This document shows, piece by piece, positions 63,156 through 64,000 of a stretch of 64,000 nucleotides of DNA. The notes beneath the pieces are model-generated. The model ran no database searches and was not told the DNA's origin. It was given only the letters and a program-made list of their open reading frames with translations. The position numbers were made by a program, and so were the translations under genes. Source of the DNA: an uncultured bacterium (lineage in GTDB: Bacteria; Spirochaetota; Leptospiria; Leptospirales; Leptonemataceae). Where the stretch lies: positions 62,001-126,000 of the forward strand of contig CALFVU010000014.1 in NCBI GenBank assembly GCA_937928085.1, read 5' to 3'. Each line of letters opens with the position of its first letter. The first letter of the stretch is position 1.

Positions 63156-64000
63156 CAGGAGAATAATTGTTGGATCTTTTCTTGAATTTTTGTTATTTCA
63201 GGTTCTATCATTATAGGCTGGTTTACATACTGAGAATGAATATTAGGAAGTTCTTTTTTATGATATTGTACTTTAAATTCTACAAATTTTAAACCATGAG
63301 CAGTAGAGATGACAACCACTGTTTCCTTCTCTTCTATGATTCCTTTTTGTTTAAGTTTTATTAAAGAAGCTAACGCTACACCAGTATGAGGATCCGTAAA
63401 CATACCAAAAGTATCTAAATAAGCAGAAGTGTTAGCTAGTTCCTCTTCTGTTACCTCTTCTACTACACCATTACAGTATTCTAACGCTCGTTTTGCTCTT
63501 TTAAAACTTACGGGATTACCAATTTGAATAGCAGAAGCTAAAGTTTTTTTTGCCTGTACTGGTTCAAAACTCAAGAAGCGATTTAAATAACTTTTATAAA
63601 AGGGATTTGCATTATGACTTTGAGCTACAGCAACTCTTGGAATTTTAGAAATAATTTTGGTTTCGTAAAGAAGTTTAAAACCTTCTACCAGTGCAGATAC
63701 ATTACCTAGATTACCTCCGGGGATTAAAAACCAATCTGGAACATACCAACCTAATTGTTGTATGACTTCGATTCCGACAGTTTTTTGACCTTCAATTCGT
63801 AAAGGATTCATCGAATTGGCTAAATAAATTCCATTCTCTGGGTTGGACGTGATTTCTTGCACGATCTTCATGCATCCATCAAAATCTGTATCAATACTAA
63901 ATACATAAGCTCCATTTGCAATAGGTTGAATCAATTGTGCTAAAGAAATCCGATCCTTAGGTAAAAAGATCAACACAGGAATATTGGCATAAGAAGCATA
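63155..64000 (-). CDS. thrC: Threonine synthase, C-terminal part (5' end beyond window)
   Basis: A PLP enzyme that makes threonine from phosphohomoserine. The frame is open to the right edge and begins SYANIPVLIFLP, in the middle of the domain, so the N-terminus lies outside the window. FLIPGGNLGNVSALVEG is the phosphate-binding region, RVAVAQSHNANPFYKSYL and IQIGNPVSFKRAKRAL follow, and SAYLDTFGMFTDPHTGVALA is a late block typical of bacterial ThrC. It should start outside the window and run leftward into the HATPase gene (TGATG overlap). Confidence 0.9.
   Translation of the reverse strand, partial: YASYANIPVLIFLPKDRISLAQLIQPIANGAYVFSIDTDFDGCMKIVQEITSNPENGIYLANSMNPLRIEGQKTVGIEVIQQLGWYVPDWFLIPGGNLGNVSALVEGFKLLYETKIISKIPRVAVAQSHNANPFYKSYLNRFLSFEPVQAKKTLASAIQIGNPVSFKRAKRALEYCNGVVEEVTEEELANTSAYLDTFGMFTDPHTGVALASLIKLKQKGIIEEKETVVVISTAHGLKFVEFKVQYHKKELPNIHSQYVNQPIMIEPEITKIQEKIQQLFS

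Noticed and set aside
1-64000. CRISPR arrays, tRNA/rRNA genes and insertion sequences
   Set aside because: I found no regularly spaced direct repeats, no GC-rich cloverleaf-like sequence in any intergenic gap, and no transposase or flanking terminal repeats.

Overview
The window is strongly A+T-rich, gene-dense bacterial DNA in which all recognisable genes look chromosomal and vertically inherited. The gene set points to a Gram-negative spirochaete of the Leptospira lineage: a roughly 1,000-residue BamA, a DUF1574-type SGNH protein beside an AlgI-like acyltransferase, a PilZ/DUF1577-like protein, several SpoIIE-type phosphatases, a PerR-like regulator without structural-zinc cysteines, futalosine-pathway menaquinone synthesis (mqnC), and many exported proteins with no familiar family. 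The lineage is an inference from gene content; no rRNA or tRNA gene was seen. I found no CRISPR array, insertion sequence or prophage.

Layout. 1-3.6 kb: the 3' end of a SpoIIE-type phosphatase, a membrane-anchored heptad-repeat protein coupled to a YihY-type membrane protein that carries a large beta-propeller-like insertion, and a DUF2784-like protein. 3.6-9.7 kb: outer-membrane biogenesis block bamA-msbA-lpxK. 9.7-13.1 kb (minus): pseudouridine synthase, MBOAT acyltransferase, DUF1574 protein, probably a surface-glycan acylation unit. 13.2-15.7 kb: HEAT-repeat exported protein, a decayed acyl-CoA ligase pseudogene, FmdB zinc ribbon. 15.7-20.7 kb: hotdog thioesterase, prmA and a 581-residue unknown (minus), then a lone minimal nucleotidyltransferase and a coupled pair of unknown membrane and exported proteins, followed by 577 bp without a recognisable gene. 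21.3-24.6 kb (minus): pcm-lipB-unknown-gltX. 24.7-30.1 kb: ABC1/UbiB kinase-like gene, hisA, and ilvB followed by an SRPBCC-like and a double-ACT protein. 30.2-33.4 kb (minus): amino-acid permease and a GT3, eukaryote-type glycogen synthase. 33.5-35.8 kb: diheme peroxidase lipoprotein, hotdog protein, PerR-like regulator. 35.8-39.3 kb: M23 peptidase divergently overlapping a DsbD-like thioredoxin, an outer-membrane protein with a long charged coil, and a small YgaP-like membrane protein behind a promoter and operator-like dyad. 39.3-43.4 kb: ldhA, serC and a small partner, bpt, and a beta-rich exported protein preceded by a terminator-like hairpin. 43.4-49.8 kb: aminotransferase, spore-photoproduct-lyase-like radical SAM enzyme and PD40/OmpA protein in overlapping order, PilZ-like protein, crotonase. 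49.8-55.2 kb: PAS-GGDEF-EAL protein, small lipoprotein, glycosyltransferase, tpiA, small unknown. 55.3-60.3 kb (minus): argJ coupled to a pair of membrane GAF/SpoIIE-type proteins, one apparently catalytically dead. 60.4-64 kb: trhO, mqnC, a HATPase protein and the 3' part of thrC.

The genes fit a free-living cell that makes most of its own amino acids (hisA, ilvB, argJ, serC, thrC), uses menaquinone, can make D-lactate and stores glycogen. It has peroxide defence and strong envelope and signalling functions (c-di-GMP, partner-switch-like phosphatases and ATPases). Very short spacings and 1-20 nt overlaps are common and suggest translational coupling. I saw no single undescribed system that can be named with confidence. 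The best leads are the propeller-bearing YihY with its coiled-coil partner, the active/inactive phosphatase pair, the dyad at 38992-39032 and the ilvB-linked ACT protein.
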